Origin: Renibacterium sp. | Lineage (GTDB): Bacteria; Actinomycetota; Actinomycetes; Actinomycetales; Micrococcaceae | NCBI GenBank assembly: GCA_017419405.1 | Contig: JAFOLH010000005.1 | Coordinates: 248,001 to 312,000 of the forward strand | Length of the DNA: 64,000 nucleotides | Direction: 5' to 3' | Shown here: piece after piece, positions 44,163 to 53,078 of the stretch | How the letters are laid out: every line of letters starts with the position of its first letter | Position numbering within the stretch: the first letter of the stretch is position 1 | The notes under the pieces: model-generated | Seen by the model: the letters and a program-made list of their open reading frames with translations, nothing else | Told to the model about the DNA's origin: nothing | The model's database searches: none | Program-made: the position numbers and the translations under genes

Positions 44163-47100
44163 TCAGGCCTGCACCCTTACCGCATTCTTTGGCTTGCGGG
44201 CCCCCGAAAGTGCCAGGAGCAGCATTCCGAGTGCCAGCACGCCGATTCCGACCCCGGCCAAAGGCGCATCCGCAACACCGGTGGAGGCCAATGGATTCAC
44301 CTTTGCCTGTGAACCGTATTGGCTGATTCCGCCGAAGGTGTTGTAGCGCGTTGCGACCGAGCTGACCAGGACTAACGGCTCCCCCGAACCGTTCACTCCG
44401 GTAGCCCAGCCGTTCGGCCGGGTATTGCCGGTGGTCCCAACGCCGACCCCGGGGATCGGGTTGTTACCATTCCCATTGCCCGGGAGCTGGCCCGGGTTGG
44501 TACCTGGATTGCCACCAGGGTTCTGACCCGGCTGTTGTCCCGGCTGTTTGCCAGGATCGGTGCCGGGGTTGGTACCAGGATCGGTGCCCGGATTCTGCGA
44601 GCCGAGGCCCAACAGGGAATCCAGCACCGTGCCTACCAGGGGCAGGCTGCTCAGCGCTGCAGGAAGCGATCCGAGGACGGGCAGTCCCTTGATCGCTTTC
44701 CCCAGATCGCCGAGGACCGGCAGCGCCGGTGTCCCAGGAAGTCCTGGAACACCGGTGCCGCCTTTGAACGCCTCGCCGACGAGCGGCAGGCCTTGCGCAA
44801 TGTTTCCAACTACGGGCAAGGACCCAATGGTCTTCAGCAAGTCGCCGACGACGGGCAGGCCGCCGACAGTTTTGCCTGGATCAAGAGGTCCTGCAGGTTT
44901 TCCCGGCAACACTCCACCGAGAAGACCGCCGAGCAGTCCGCCGAGGCCGGCCAAACCGGGAACGGTGGTGCCGGGGGTCCCAGAACCGAAGAGCCCGCCG
45001 ATGATCGGCAGACCACCGAGCAGTCCGCCGAGGCCGGGCAAGCCCGGAACGGTGGTGCCGGGGGTTCCGGCGCCGAAGAGCCCGCCGATGATCGGCAGGC
45101 CGGTAAGGAAGCCACCCAGACCGGGCAGGCCCGGAAGGGTGGTGCCGGGGGTTCCGGTGCCGAAGAGCCCGCCGATGATCGGCAGACCACCGAGCAGTCC
45201 GCCGAGGCCGGGCAAGCCCGGAACGGTGGTTCCGCCACCGAGGAGTCCACCCACGATCGGGAGGTTCTTGATCAAACCGCCCAGGTCAGGAAGACCCGGG
45301 AGGCCGGGCAGACCCGGGGTTCCGGTTCCGCCACCGAGGAGGCCGCCCACGATGGGGAGGTTCTTGATCAAACCGCCCAGGTCGGGAAGGCCCGGGAGTC
45401 CGGTGCCGGGGGTTCCGCCACCGAGGAGTCCGCCCACGATGGGGAGGTTCTTGATCAAACCGCCCAGGTCGGGAAGACCCGGGAGGCCGGGCAGACCCGG
45501 GGTTCCGGTTCCGCCACCGAGGAGACCGCCCACGATGGGCAGGTTCTTGATCAGACCGCCCAGGTCGGGAAGGCCCGGGAGTCCGGTGCCGGGGGTTCCG
45601 CCACCGAGCAAGCCGCCCACGATGGGGAGGTTCTTGATCAGACCGCCCAGGTCGGGAAGGCCCGGGAGTCCGGTGCCGGGGGTGCCAGGCGTGCCGGGGA
45701 TGTTCGGCAGCAGACCGCCGATGACCTTGCCCAGGTCTCCCAGACCGCCATTGCAGGTCAAGCTGCAAACACTCGGCAGCGTCGGGATGAGGCCCTTGAT
45801 GGTGCCTCCCAAGTTCCCCAGGCCCCCGACATTACCGAGGCTGGGAATCAAGTTGGCGACGTCGTCCAAACCCGGAAGGGTCTGTCCGATGTTGCTTACC
45901 AACGGGCCGACCGGGCCGACCGGCAAAAGAACCGGAACGCCGGGCAGAGTCGGCAAGCCGACGCCAACCGGTGAACCGCCGACCGGCAGTGCCGGAACCG
46001 GGCGCTGGCCGAGAAGGCCGCCCAGAAGCTGCCCGACGACCCCGAGTCCCGGCGCAGCCGGAACGGTGGGAACCGAAGGAGCAGTGCCGGTGGGGGCAGT
46101 CGGAACTGCCGGTACCGGTGGGATGCTCGGCAGGATCGGACGAGTGATCTGGCCGACCACGCCCGGTGTGCCCAAGAGCAGGCCGTTGACAACCTTGCCC
46201 AGATCGATTGCCCGAGGATCAGCAGGAACCACCGGAGCTCCTGGAACGACGGGAGTGCCGTCGGTCGAAGGAACCGGGCCGGAGCCGTTGATTGCCGGGA
46301 CAGCCGGAATTTCGGGGAGCATGGACCGGATCACCGAATCCAAAGAACCGCCCTTGATCGGCAAGATGCTGCCGATCGGGTCCGGAGTAGCGATCTGGAG
46401 CGGATCGCCGCCGAAGCCTGGCACGCCCGGTAGAACCGGAGTCGCAGGATTCTGCGCCGAGCCGACCTTGCAAGCACCCGCAATCGAACCCGCAATCGGA
46501 TTCAACGGGTTGTCGCACCAGACCGGAACGACCTTGACGCTGGCTGCAGCGTTGTTGCCGGCAAACGCGCCGACTCCGCCGGTGCTGGCCTGCTGGACGT
46601 TGTTGCTGGTTGCCAGGCCGGTGTTGGCGCCTACCGAAGAATCCTTCGAGGTCGCCTCGCCCAAGCCGGAAACGGCGTTGTTCGCGACCACGATCGGAGC
46701 CTTGGCGTTTGCCACAGCCTGATTGCCATTCCAAGCACCGACGCCACCCGCAGTGGTCTGCCCGGTGGTGTCACCGCCAGCCAATGAACCGTTCACTGCA
46801 GAAGTCCCGACCACGGAGTTCGTGGATTGGGCTGCCCGTACTGCAGAAATGGCGTTGCCGGAGATGATGATCGGAGCTTTGGCGTTGGCGACCGCTTGGT
46901 TGCCGTTGAAGGCCCCCACGCCGCCACCGCTTGCTTGGCTGGTGCTGTCACTGCCGACCAGGGAGCCGGTGTTTCCACCGTTGGCGCCACCGACGACCGA
47001 GCCTTTGGACTCGGAATCGTTCAGGCCGGAGATCGAGTTGCCGGAGATGACCAACGGGGCCTTGGCATCCGCCACTGCCTGATTGCCATTCCAAGCGCCG

Positions 47101-49382
47101 ACGCCGCCGGCAGTTGCCTGCTTGACGGTGTCACCACCGGTCAGCGATCCGTTGTTGCCGGCAGCGTTCGCGCCAGCGCCGCCAACCACTGAATCAGCCG
47201 AGTGCGCCTTGCCGAAACCGGAAATCGAGTTGCCGGAAACGACGATCGGAGCCTTGGCATTCGCAGTGGCGGTGTTGCCGTTGTAAGCACCGATGCCGCC
47301 AGCAGTTGCCTGCCCGACGGAATCGCCACCAGCCAACGCGCCGTTGCTGCTCGAGTTGTTCGAGCCGCCGACCAGCGAGTTGTCGGTCTGTGCCTGGTTG
47401 AGCACCGAGATGGCGTTGCCCGACACCGTCACGGGGGCTTTGGCATTGGCATCGGCGGTGTTGCCGTTGTATTCGCCGATGCCGCCTTGGGTTGCTTGTC
47501 CGGTGCTGTTGCCACCGGCGAGCGATCCGTTGCCTACCGTGCCGTTGCCGATGCCGTTGCCGCCCACTACCGAGTGGTTGGAACGGGCGGTCGACAGGCC
47601 CGAGATGGCGTTGCCGGAAATCGTGATCGGTGCTTTGGCATTGGCCACTGACTGGTTGCCGTTGTACTCGCCGATGCCGCCCGCAGTTGCCTGCCCGACG
47701 CGGTCGCCACCAGTGAGTGCTCCGATTCCAGGGTTGCCGCCACCGACGGTGGAGTCATTCGACTCCGCGTCGCAAGCGCCGATCGCGTTGCCCGAGATGG
47801 TCAACGGCGCCTTGGCGTTCGCATCGGCCTGGTTGCCCACGAAACGGCCGATGCCGCCCGCAGTCACCATGTCGTTGCTGTTGCCTCCGGCCAACGAGCC
47901 GTTTCCGGTGCCAGGGGTCGTTTGAGCGCCACCGACAGTGGAGTTCTTCGACGCGGCATTGCCGGTCAGGCCAATGGCGTTGCCTGAAACGGTGATCGGC
48001 GCATCGGCGTTGGCCTGAGCCTGGTTGCCGTTGAACGCACCGATTCCGCCGCCCGTTGCCTGATGCACAACGTCTCCGCCTGCGAGTGCGCCGTTGCCGG
48101 TCGCCGCCGGGTTCGGAACACCCACTTTGGAGTTTTCCGAGCTCGAGTTGCCGAGCAGCGATACCCCATTGCCGGACACCGTTACCGGTGCTTTGGCATT
48201 GGCGTTCGCCACGTTGCCGTTGTAGGCCCCGACGCCACCCGCGGTCGCTTGGCCGACGGTGTCTCCGCCGGTCAGAGAACCGTTGCCGTTGGCGGGTCCG
48301 CCACCGACCTGGGAGTTCTTGGTCTTCGAGTTTCCGATGGCCGAGATGGCGTTTCCGGATACGGTGATCGGTGCAGCGGCATCCGCATTCGCGGTATTGC
48401 CGTTGAACGCGCCAATGCCGCCGGACGTGGCCTGGCCGACTTTGCTCCCGGCAACCAGGGAGCTGCCCGCGCCCCCGGAAACCTTGGAGTCAGTCGATTC
48501 CGAATCGCCGATCAAGGATACGGCGTTGCCGGATACCGTGATCGGTGCTTTGGCGCCTGCATGTGCCTGGTTGCCGTTGAACGCGCCGACGCCGCCCGAG
48601 GTCACTTGCCCCACGGTGTCGCCGCCAGTCAGCGCCCCGCCGCCGGTTCCAGGGGCACCAGTGGCGCCGACCTGGGATCCGCTCGACTTGGAGTTGCCGA
48701 TCAGCGATACCGCGTTGCCCGAGACGGTGACCGGAGCGTTCGCGTTGGCAACTGCTTGCCAACCGTTGAACACGCCGAGGCCGCCCGAGGTCGCCTGGCC
48801 GATGGTGTCGCCGTCCACCTTGGAGCCGGTGGTGGGCGACGACGGCGCAGGGCCGGCTGCCGGAGCGGCCGACGTTGCATCGGAGTCGCCGATGACGCTC
48901 AGAGCGTTGCCGCTGAGCGTGATCGGAATGTTGATACTGACGATCTGTTCCAAACCAGGAAGAAGCCCGCCGAGGGTCGAGGTACCAAGTACCGTCGTGC
49001 CCACTTGTGGCGTGGCATTCGCCGCGGGGGGAGTCCCAGGTTTTGCCTGGGTTCCGGTCCCGAGGAGACTGATTGCGTGCCCGCTGAGATTGATCGGAAG
49101 GTTGATCGATCCATCGTTCGCGGGTGCGCTCGGAGCTGTCGGACCATTGGCTTTCGAATTGCCGATAACGCTGATCGCGTTACCCGAAAGGTTGATCGGG
49201 ATATTGATTTTCAATCCCGATGCTGGTGCCGGTGTAGCAGGGGCCGCCGAAGTGGCACTTGCCAGGTTGTTAGCTCCATCAGTAGGTGGCTGCTCTGCAG
49301 CATTCGCTGCGGCAGCGCCGAGGACAATAATGCCTCCGGCAAACAGGGATCCCCAAAGGGTCCTGCGTAAGCACGGTCGCAT
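44163..49382 (-). CDS. Giant secreted chaplin-like repeat protein with LASTG cell-wall sorting signal
   Basis: The protein has 1739 residues; AGGAG lies nine bases before the ATG. It has a signal peptide (1-28, ANA cleavage) and about 15 copies of a motif like APITVSGNAIS. The first three are degenerate and the rest form units of about 60 residues (about 210-950) with GG-D-x-VGQATAGG and NGNQA-x-AN between. A Pro/Val-rich middle follows, then a second array of 29/32-residue units with LPIVGGLLGG (about 1230-1500). The end has a Pro/Gly/Asn/Gln spacer, LASTG (1698-1702), a membrane segment and a basic tail. The SGN motif resembles the CGN core of chaplins, with Ser for Cys. LAXTG is the class E sortase signal used by long chaplins. 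No sortase gene is in the window. Confidence 0.85.
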   Translation of the reverse strand: MRPCLRRTLWGSLFAGGIIVLGAAAANAAEQPPTDGANNLASATSAAPATPAPASGLKINIPINLSGNAISVIGNSKANGPTAPSAPANDGSINLPINLSGHAISLLGTGTQAKPGTPPAANATPQVGTTVLGTSTLGGLLPGLEQIVSINIPITLSGNALSVIGDSDATSAAPAAGPAPSSPTTGSKVDGDTIGQATSGGLGVFNGWQAVANANAPVTVSGNAVSLIGNSKSSGSQVGATGAPGTGGGALTGGDTVGQVTSGGVGAFNGNQAHAGAKAPITVSGNAVSLIGDSESTDSKVSGGAGSSLVAGSKVGQATSGGIGAFNGNTANADAAAPITVSGNAISAIGNSKTKNSQVGGGPANGNGSLTGGDTVGQATAGGVGAYNGNVANANAKAPVTVSGNGVSLLGNSSSENSKVGVPNPAATGNGALAGGDVVHQATGGGIGAFNGNQAQANADAPITVSGNAIGLTGNAASKNSTVGGAQTTPGTGNGSLAGGNSNDMVTAGGIGRFVGNQADANAKAPLTISGNAIGACDAESNDSTVGGGNPGIGALTGGDRVGQATAGGIGEYNGNQSVANAKAPITISGNAISGLSTARSNHSVVGGNGIGNGTVGNGSLAGGNSTGQATQGGIGEYNGNTADANAKAPVTVSGNAISVLNQAQTDNSLVGGSNNSSSNGALAGGDSVGQATAGGIGAYNGNTATANAKAPIVVSGNSISGFGKAHSADSVVGGAGANAAGNNGSLTGGDTVKQATAGGVGAWNGNQAVADAKAPLVISGNSISGLNDSESKGSVVGGANGGNTGSLVGSDSTSQASGGGVGAFNGNQAVANAKAPIIISGNAISAVRAAQSTNSVVGTSAVNGSLAGGDTTGQTTAGGVGAWNGNQAVANAKAPIVVANNAVSGLGEATSKDSSVGANTGLATSNNVQQASTGGVGAFAGNNAAASVKVVPVWCDNPLNPIAGSIAGACKVGSAQNPATPVLPGVPGFGGDPLQIATPDPIGSILPIKGGSLDSVIRSMLPEIPAVPAINGSGPVPSTDGTPVVPGAPVVPADPRAIDLGKVVNGLLLGTPGVVGQITRPILPSIPPVPAVPTAPTGTAPSVPTVPAAPGLGVVGQLLGGLLGQRPVPALPVGGSPVGVGLPTLPGVPVLLPVGPVGPLVSNIGQTLPGLDDVANLIPSLGNVGGLGNLGGTIKGLIPTLPSVCSLTCNGGLGDLGKVIGGLLPNIPGTPGTPGTGLPGLPDLGGLIKNLPIVGGLLGGGTPGTGLPGLPDLGGLIKNLPIVGGLLGGGTGTPGLPGLPGLPDLGGLIKNLPIVGGLLGGGTPGTGLPGLPDLGGLIKNLPIVGGLLGGGTGTPGLPGLPGLPDLGGLIKNLPIVGGLLGGGTTVPGLPGLGGLLGGLPIIGGLFGTGTPGTTLPGLPGLGGFLTGLPIIGGLFGAGTPGTTVPGLPGLGGLLGGLPIIGGLFGSGTPGTTVPGLAGLGGLLGGLLGGVLPGKPAGPLDPGKTVGGLPVVGDLLKTIGSLPVVGNIAQGLPLVGEAFKGGTGVPGLPGTPALPVLGDLGKAIKGLPVLGSLPAALSSLPLVGTVLDSLLGLGSQNPGTDPGTNPGTDPGKQPGQQPGQNPGGNPGTNPGQLPGNGNGNNPIPGVGVGTTGNTRPNGWATGVNGSGEPLVLVSSVATRYNTFGGISQYGSQAKVNPLASTGVADAPLAGVGIGVLALGMLLLALSGARKPKNAVRVQA
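44880..45700. repeat. Tandem coding repeats inside the giant gene
   Basis: The segment GGTTCTTGATCA recurs at 45263, 45359, 45446, 45542 and 45629, that is with steps of 96, 87, 96 and 87 bp, so a 183-bp pair is itself repeated. Toward 44900 the units change to a related GLPIIGGLFG form. The near identity suggests recent expansion. Confidence 0.85.
46680..48760. repeat. Twelve chaplin-like 60-residue coding repeats
   Basis: Units of about 180-195 bp each encode A-x-AP[IVL]x[IV]SGN[AS][IV][SG] followed by a Ser/Gly/Asn linker and the GG-D-x-VGQ block. Divergence between units is much higher than in the downstream array, which points to an older expansion. Confidence 0.8.
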
Positions 49383-49480
49383 GAAAAAGTCTCCTGACTG
49401 AATTGATGAGAAAAAGCGAAATCAAACCATTTTTAGAGTTTGCTGCTTTTGCCGAAAATAAACTCGGCTTTTCTCGTCAA

Positions 49481-50854
49481 TTAGTCGGGAGACGATCCGG
49501 GGTCGTATGCCAAGGGCTCGGGGAGGATGAGCGCGGGCACGCCCACCTTTCCGGAAAGCACACTGAAAGGCATCGCGAAGATATCTGCGGTAGTAGCTGC
49601 AGCGCTTCCGCCGGAACCGGCGGAGCCGCTGCCATTACCCGCCGAGGAGGAACCTCCGGCGGGAGCTGTGATGGGCCCGGTACGGGGCAGCCTGACATGC
49701 TGCACGGAACCTGAGCCGGAGTCATCGCTGATCGCCGAGCTGGCCGCATTGCCTGCGATCGCTGCCAGCGATGAACTGCTGCTGATGAGCGGGAGTGAAG
49801 AAACTTTGAGCGGATCCGGATGCGCGGCCGCGGTGGGGGCTGCAGCAACGGCGTCCGGAACCGGAGCCGGCTGTGGCGCTTCGCGGACGCCGGGCACAGT
49901 ATTCCCCGGCTGCGGGCCCACTGGTGGCGTGGTCGGAGGCTGCACCAGTGGTTTATTGGCCGGCAGGATAGCCGCGTTCTGGTCGGTCAGCGGACCAACC
50001 AGATCTTTGACTATGGGTACGTTCGAGGTCAGGTCCGGGAGGAGATTGTTGACCGTGGGGGTCAAAGCCCGAAGCAGCGGACTTACGATTTCGCCTACTA
50101 CCGGAAGCTTTTCAACCACCGGAAGCAAAGTCCCGGTTGCGGCTTGCAACGTGCCCGTCAGCGTTTTCACCAGGCCGCCGAGCAGTGGTTGAAGCCCCGA
50201 GGTGGCCGGTCGCAAGAGATCGGCGGCGGGAGCGAGGACCGGACTGAGGGTCGAATTCACCGCGCCCAATACTGGCTGGGCGGCGGTCAAAAGCGGTTTC
50301 GGATCCGGTGCTGCCGGTTGGCCCTGCTCCGCTGGTTGGAAGGCCGGTTCGAGGGTTTTCACCGCTGCGCCGGCAATGTTGGTGGCTGATTTCACCGCGG
50401 TCGCGACGGGTCCGCTGTGCGCCGGTGCTGCCGAGTTGACCGGCAACGGCGGGGCGGGCTGGGCCGGATTCGACGGCGCTATCGGTGCGGTAGGAGCTGT
50501 TGGCGGAGCCGGTTGGGACGGCGCCAGCAAGGCTCCTACGGTCGCATCGACGGTTCGGAGTGTGCCTTGGAGCGTGCCGCCGAGGAGCCCGAGAAGGCCG
50601 CCGCCGTCCGACTGCTTGCCACCGTCGGACGTGGCGCTGCTCGTCGCCGAGGAGGGGCCGTTGGGGTTCGCCGGGGCGGCGTTCGCGCTCTGTGCGCCGA
50701 GTACGCCGAAGAGGAAAATCGCGGAGCCGGTGACTCCAGTGAGAGCGGCGATGCGCAAAGTCTTGCGGAACGCCGAAATGCCAGCACGGCTGCGTGCTGG
50801 AACTGTGGATTCGAGGCCGCTCCCCGCGCTCGATTCCCCTCTTGTGGTCTCCAT
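49481..50854 (-). CDS. Secreted Pro/Ala-rich protein with internal LPRTG, partner of the giant protein
   Basis: From ATG 50854 (GGGGGTG nine bases upstream; an in-frame GTG exists at 50866) the protein has 457 residues. A long polar N-region and hydrophobic stretch form a signal peptide ending ANA-AP. The middle alternates Pro/Ala-rich linkers with hydrophobic helices carrying LPVVEKLPVVGEIVSPLL, similar to LPVVG segments of the giant protein. LPRTG lies at residues 389-393 but is followed by 64 residues of Ser/Gly-rich and mildly hydrophobic sequence with no charged tail. No family is recognised. It is 98 bp upstream of the giant gene on the same strand. Confidence 0.75.
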   Translation of the reverse strand: METTRGESSAGSGLESTVPARSRAGISAFRKTLRIAALTGVTGSAIFLFGVLGAQSANAAPANPNGPSSATSSATSDGGKQSDGGGLLGLLGGTLQGTLRTVDATVGALLAPSQPAPPTAPTAPIAPSNPAQPAPPLPVNSAAPAHSGPVATAVKSATNIAGAAVKTLEPAFQPAEQGQPAAPDPKPLLTAAQPVLGAVNSTLSPVLAPAADLLRPATSGLQPLLGGLVKTLTGTLQAATGTLLPVVEKLPVVGEIVSPLLRALTPTVNNLLPDLTSNVPIVKDLVGPLTDQNAAILPANKPLVQPPTTPPVGPQPGNTVPGVREAPQPAPVPDAVAAAPTAAAHPDPLKVSSLPLISSSSSLAAIAGNAASSAISDDSGSGSVQHVRLPRTGPITAPAGGSSSAGNGSGSAGSGGSAAATTADIFAMPFSVLSGKVGVPALILPEPLAYDPGSSPD

Positions 50855-51326
50855 GATGCGATTCACCCCCTCTCTTTGGGCGTGCGTCGATACGGGATAA
50901 GAGTATGGCCGGCACCCAGGCAGGTCTAGAGGAAATGGAAATGTCTAGCCAGTCGGCTAGCCGACTGGCTAGACATTGCTGAATATTGGCTGAACGTTTC
51001 ATCGGCAAAGCCGCTGCGTTGTCGAACTCTGCCGAGTTACAAAGATTTGTTTCAGGCTAGCCCGTCGATTTTCGGAGCGAGGAATTTTGGCACATTGGAT
51101 TCATTTCAAATGATTCACGGTTGAATCGCGTATTCGGAATATTGGTTCATGCTCGCGATCGAGATAGCAGTGTTGATTCAAGCGGTTTCCGGAATTCGGC
51201 GATTTGCCCGGTTTTCAAGCTTGGGGCTTTGCCGCCGGAGTCCAGGCACTTAGGGGCAGATCGCCGGGGCAGAGTTGTGCGGCCAACTCCAGGGATCCGT
51301 CGGTACCCGGTGTTAGGCTGACCGCC
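50855..51326. other. Intergenic control region with large palindrome
   Basis: No gene is seen in these 472 bp. They hold a perfect 36-bp palindrome (50941-50976), a second short inverted repeat GATTCA-CGGT-TGAATC (51112-51127) in an AT-richer stretch, a possible minus-strand -10 (TACTCT near 50909) for the secreted-protein gene, and the leaderless -10 TAGGCT (51314-51319) of the DinB gene. Confidence 0.7.
50941..50976. promoter_or_regulatory. Perfect 36-bp palindrome
   Basis: The left half is ATGTCTAGCCAGTCGGCT and the right half is its exact inverse with no spacer. It lies about 90 bp upstream of the secreted-protein gene and 350 bp before the DinB gene. As it is between divergent promoters it is not a terminator; an operator for a dimeric or tetrameric regulator is the simplest reading. 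Confidence 0.7.
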
Positions 51327-51911
51327 ATGACCGGATCAGCGCCGAAATCGGACCTTCATCGCTACCTGCAATCGGCCAGGGAAGCCCTGCTCTGGAAGCT
51401 CGAGGGACTCTCCGAGTACCAGATCCGGCAACCGCTCACGCCGACCGGCACCAACCTGCTCGGGCTGGTCAAGCACGCGGCCGGCGTCGAACTCGGATAC
51501 TTCGGCGATACGTTCGGCCGGCCGTTCAACGAGCGCTACCCCTGGCTCGATGAAGATGCCGAGCCGAACGCGGACATGTGGGCTACCGAGACGGAAAGCC
51601 GCGAGGACATCGTGACGCTCTATCGGCGAGTCTGGGTGCAAGCGGACGAGACCATCGACGCCCTGGATCTGGCCGCGACCGGACGAGTGCCGTGGTGGCC
51701 CGAGGAGCGCAGTGAGGTGACCCTGCACCAGATCCTGATCCATGTGATCGCGGACCTCACCCGGCACGCCGGGCACGCGGATGTGATCCGCGAACTGATT
51801 GACGGTTCGGTCGGCTTGCGCAGGGAAAACGACAATATGCCCCGGGGCAGCCAGGAATGGTGGCAGGACTACCAGGACCGTTTGGAGCAGGTGGCGCAGC
51901 AGTTCAACTGA
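51327..51911 (+). CDS. DinB-family (DUF664-like) putative metal-dependent enzyme
   Basis: From ATG 51327 the protein has 194 residues forming a four-helix bundle with His at GLVKHAAGVE, and HVIADLTRHAGHADVIRELIDG near the C-terminus, the positions of the DinB metal ligands. DinB-like proteins include thiol-dependent S-transferases that use mycothiol or bacillithiol, but the function here is open. The ATG is seven bases after TAGGCT, a leaderless start. Confidence 0.87.
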   Translation: MTGSAPKSDLHRYLQSAREALLWKLEGLSEYQIRQPLTPTGTNLLGLVKHAAGVELGYFGDTFGRPFNERYPWLDEDAEPNADMWATETESREDIVTLYRRVWVQADETIDALDLAATGRVPWWPEERSEVTLHQILIHVIADLTRHAGHADVIRELIDGSVGLRRENDNMPRGSQEWWQDYQDRLEQVAQQFN

Positions 51912-51932
51912 GCCCGGGGTGCTGGGCGGTAG

Positions 51933-51968
51933 GGTTGCGTCCCGAGATGGACACCTCGGGACGCAACC
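51933..51968. terminator. Bidirectional terminator hairpin
   Basis: GGTTGCGTCCCGAG (51933-51946) pairs perfectly with 51955-51968 across an 8-nt loop between two convergent genes. Confidence 0.75.
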
Positions 51969-51983
51969 TTGCCGATGACGTTT

Positions 51984-52931
51984 CTAGGCCGTGGAGCCGA
52001 CTTTCTTCAGCTTGTCGACGATTTCGGACTGCAGGTTGTCCGGGTTGACATAGGCCTCTGGCAAATAGGTGTCACCGCCGTCGAAACGGAAACTGGAGGA
52101 TACCGCGAAGATGCTGCCGTAGCCTTCGGCGTCGATGTACTTGACCCATGGACCGCCCGCGGTCGGATTGGGGAATCGGCAGCCGAGGGTTGCCAGTTGT
52201 CCCGGTTCTCCCCGGCTTCCGGCATCCTCGCAGTACCACGGTTCCTCAACCGGGCTCCCCGGCTGTTTCCGGTAGGAATACGCCTGGATATTGCTTTGGC
52301 TGGAGGAATACACGGTCATCAACTTATGTGCCTTGACCAGGTTTTGGATTTCCTGGTTTTGGGAGTTCGGCCAGACCCGGAACGCAGCTTGGTTGTATTT
52401 CGCATTGCCGTAGTCCATCCAGCCGTGGTAGGCCCGCATCCAGCTGCCAGCCCAGAGGCCTCGCCAAGCGGTTCCATTGGAGTATTCCGGAGCGAAGGCG
52501 ACCTTTTTGGACCAATCCTTTCCGGCTCCACCGTGCAGGCAACTGCCAGCGGTCAGCACCACGTTCTTTGCACTGTCGTTGATCACGGTTCCGGTGCAAA
52601 CCTGATCGTCGCCATCGGAGTTTTGGTAGAACACCACGCCGACTGCGGGGTTTCGGCCAGCGTAGTCGATCGCCGACGCTCCGGCAGAGCCAGCCGCTGA
52701 GCGGCCTTCAGCAGTTGCGGCCCCGCTGTTCGCTACGGCTTGGGCCATGCGTTCTTTGGTCCAGTAGGCCAGGGTGTCTTCCGGGGAGTCCACCTCGGAG
52801 TCCGGGTATTTGTCCACAGCGGCGTTCGCCGAATCGAGTCCGGTCGCCGCTCCCGGGGCGATCGGGTACGGGGCTTGCGTCACCCCGAAAAGGCTGCCCG
52901 CAATGAGGGCGAGCGAGAGTGCGATTTTCAT
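51984..52931 (-). CDS. Secreted trypsin-fold protein with lost catalytic triad
   Basis: From ATG 52931, eight bases after AGGA, the protein has 315 residues with a signal peptide. It follows the layout of secreted actinobacterial S1/V8-like proteases: CTGTVIN...VVLTAG-C, a pair-forming Cys set, and GGPW near the C-terminus. The His of TAAHC is Ser130 (TAGSC), the Asp of the D-x-AF segment is replaced (YNQAAF), and the Ser of SGGP is Ala258 (TAGGPW). It should therefore not cut peptides and may bind or scaffold instead. Confidence 0.78.
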   Translation of the reverse strand: MKIALSLALIAGSLFGVTQAPYPIAPGAATGLDSANAAVDKYPDSEVDSPEDTLAYWTKERMAQAVANSGAATAEGRSAAGSAGASAIDYAGRNPAVGVVFYQNSDGDDQVCTGTVINDSAKNVVLTAGSCLHGGAGKDWSKKVAFAPEYSNGTAWRGLWAGSWMRAYHGWMDYGNAKYNQAAFRVWPNSQNQEIQNLVKAHKLMTVYSSSQSNIQAYSYRKQPGSPVEEPWYCEDAGSRGEPGQLATLGCRFPNPTAGGPWVKYIDAEGYGSIFAVSSSFRFDGGDTYLPEAYVNPDNLQSEIVDKLKKVGSTA

Positions 52932-53078
52932 CAGTTTCGTCCTAAGGTCGGATTTTTGACGGTCTCGGAGCATACCGAGTACGCATCAATCCTCACTTTG
53001 GGACAAAGAGTCTGGCCAGAGCCTTTGGGGTGCAAAGGTCTGCCCTTACGGGTTCCCCGCCGGAGTGGACGCTGCGGA

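Noticed and set aside
45263-45660. Regularly spaced DNA repeats that resemble a CRISPR array at first sight
   Set aside because: Repeats and spacers keep the reading frame, encode LPIVGGLLGG units, and the spacers are themselves repeated. No cas genes are present.
44548-46722. 724-codon plus-strand frame rich in Pro, Gly and Arg opposite the giant gene
   Set aside because: Its repeats are the complement of the Gly/Leu/Pro repeats of the minus-strand protein. It has no signal peptide or good start, while the minus strand has both plus a sorting signal.
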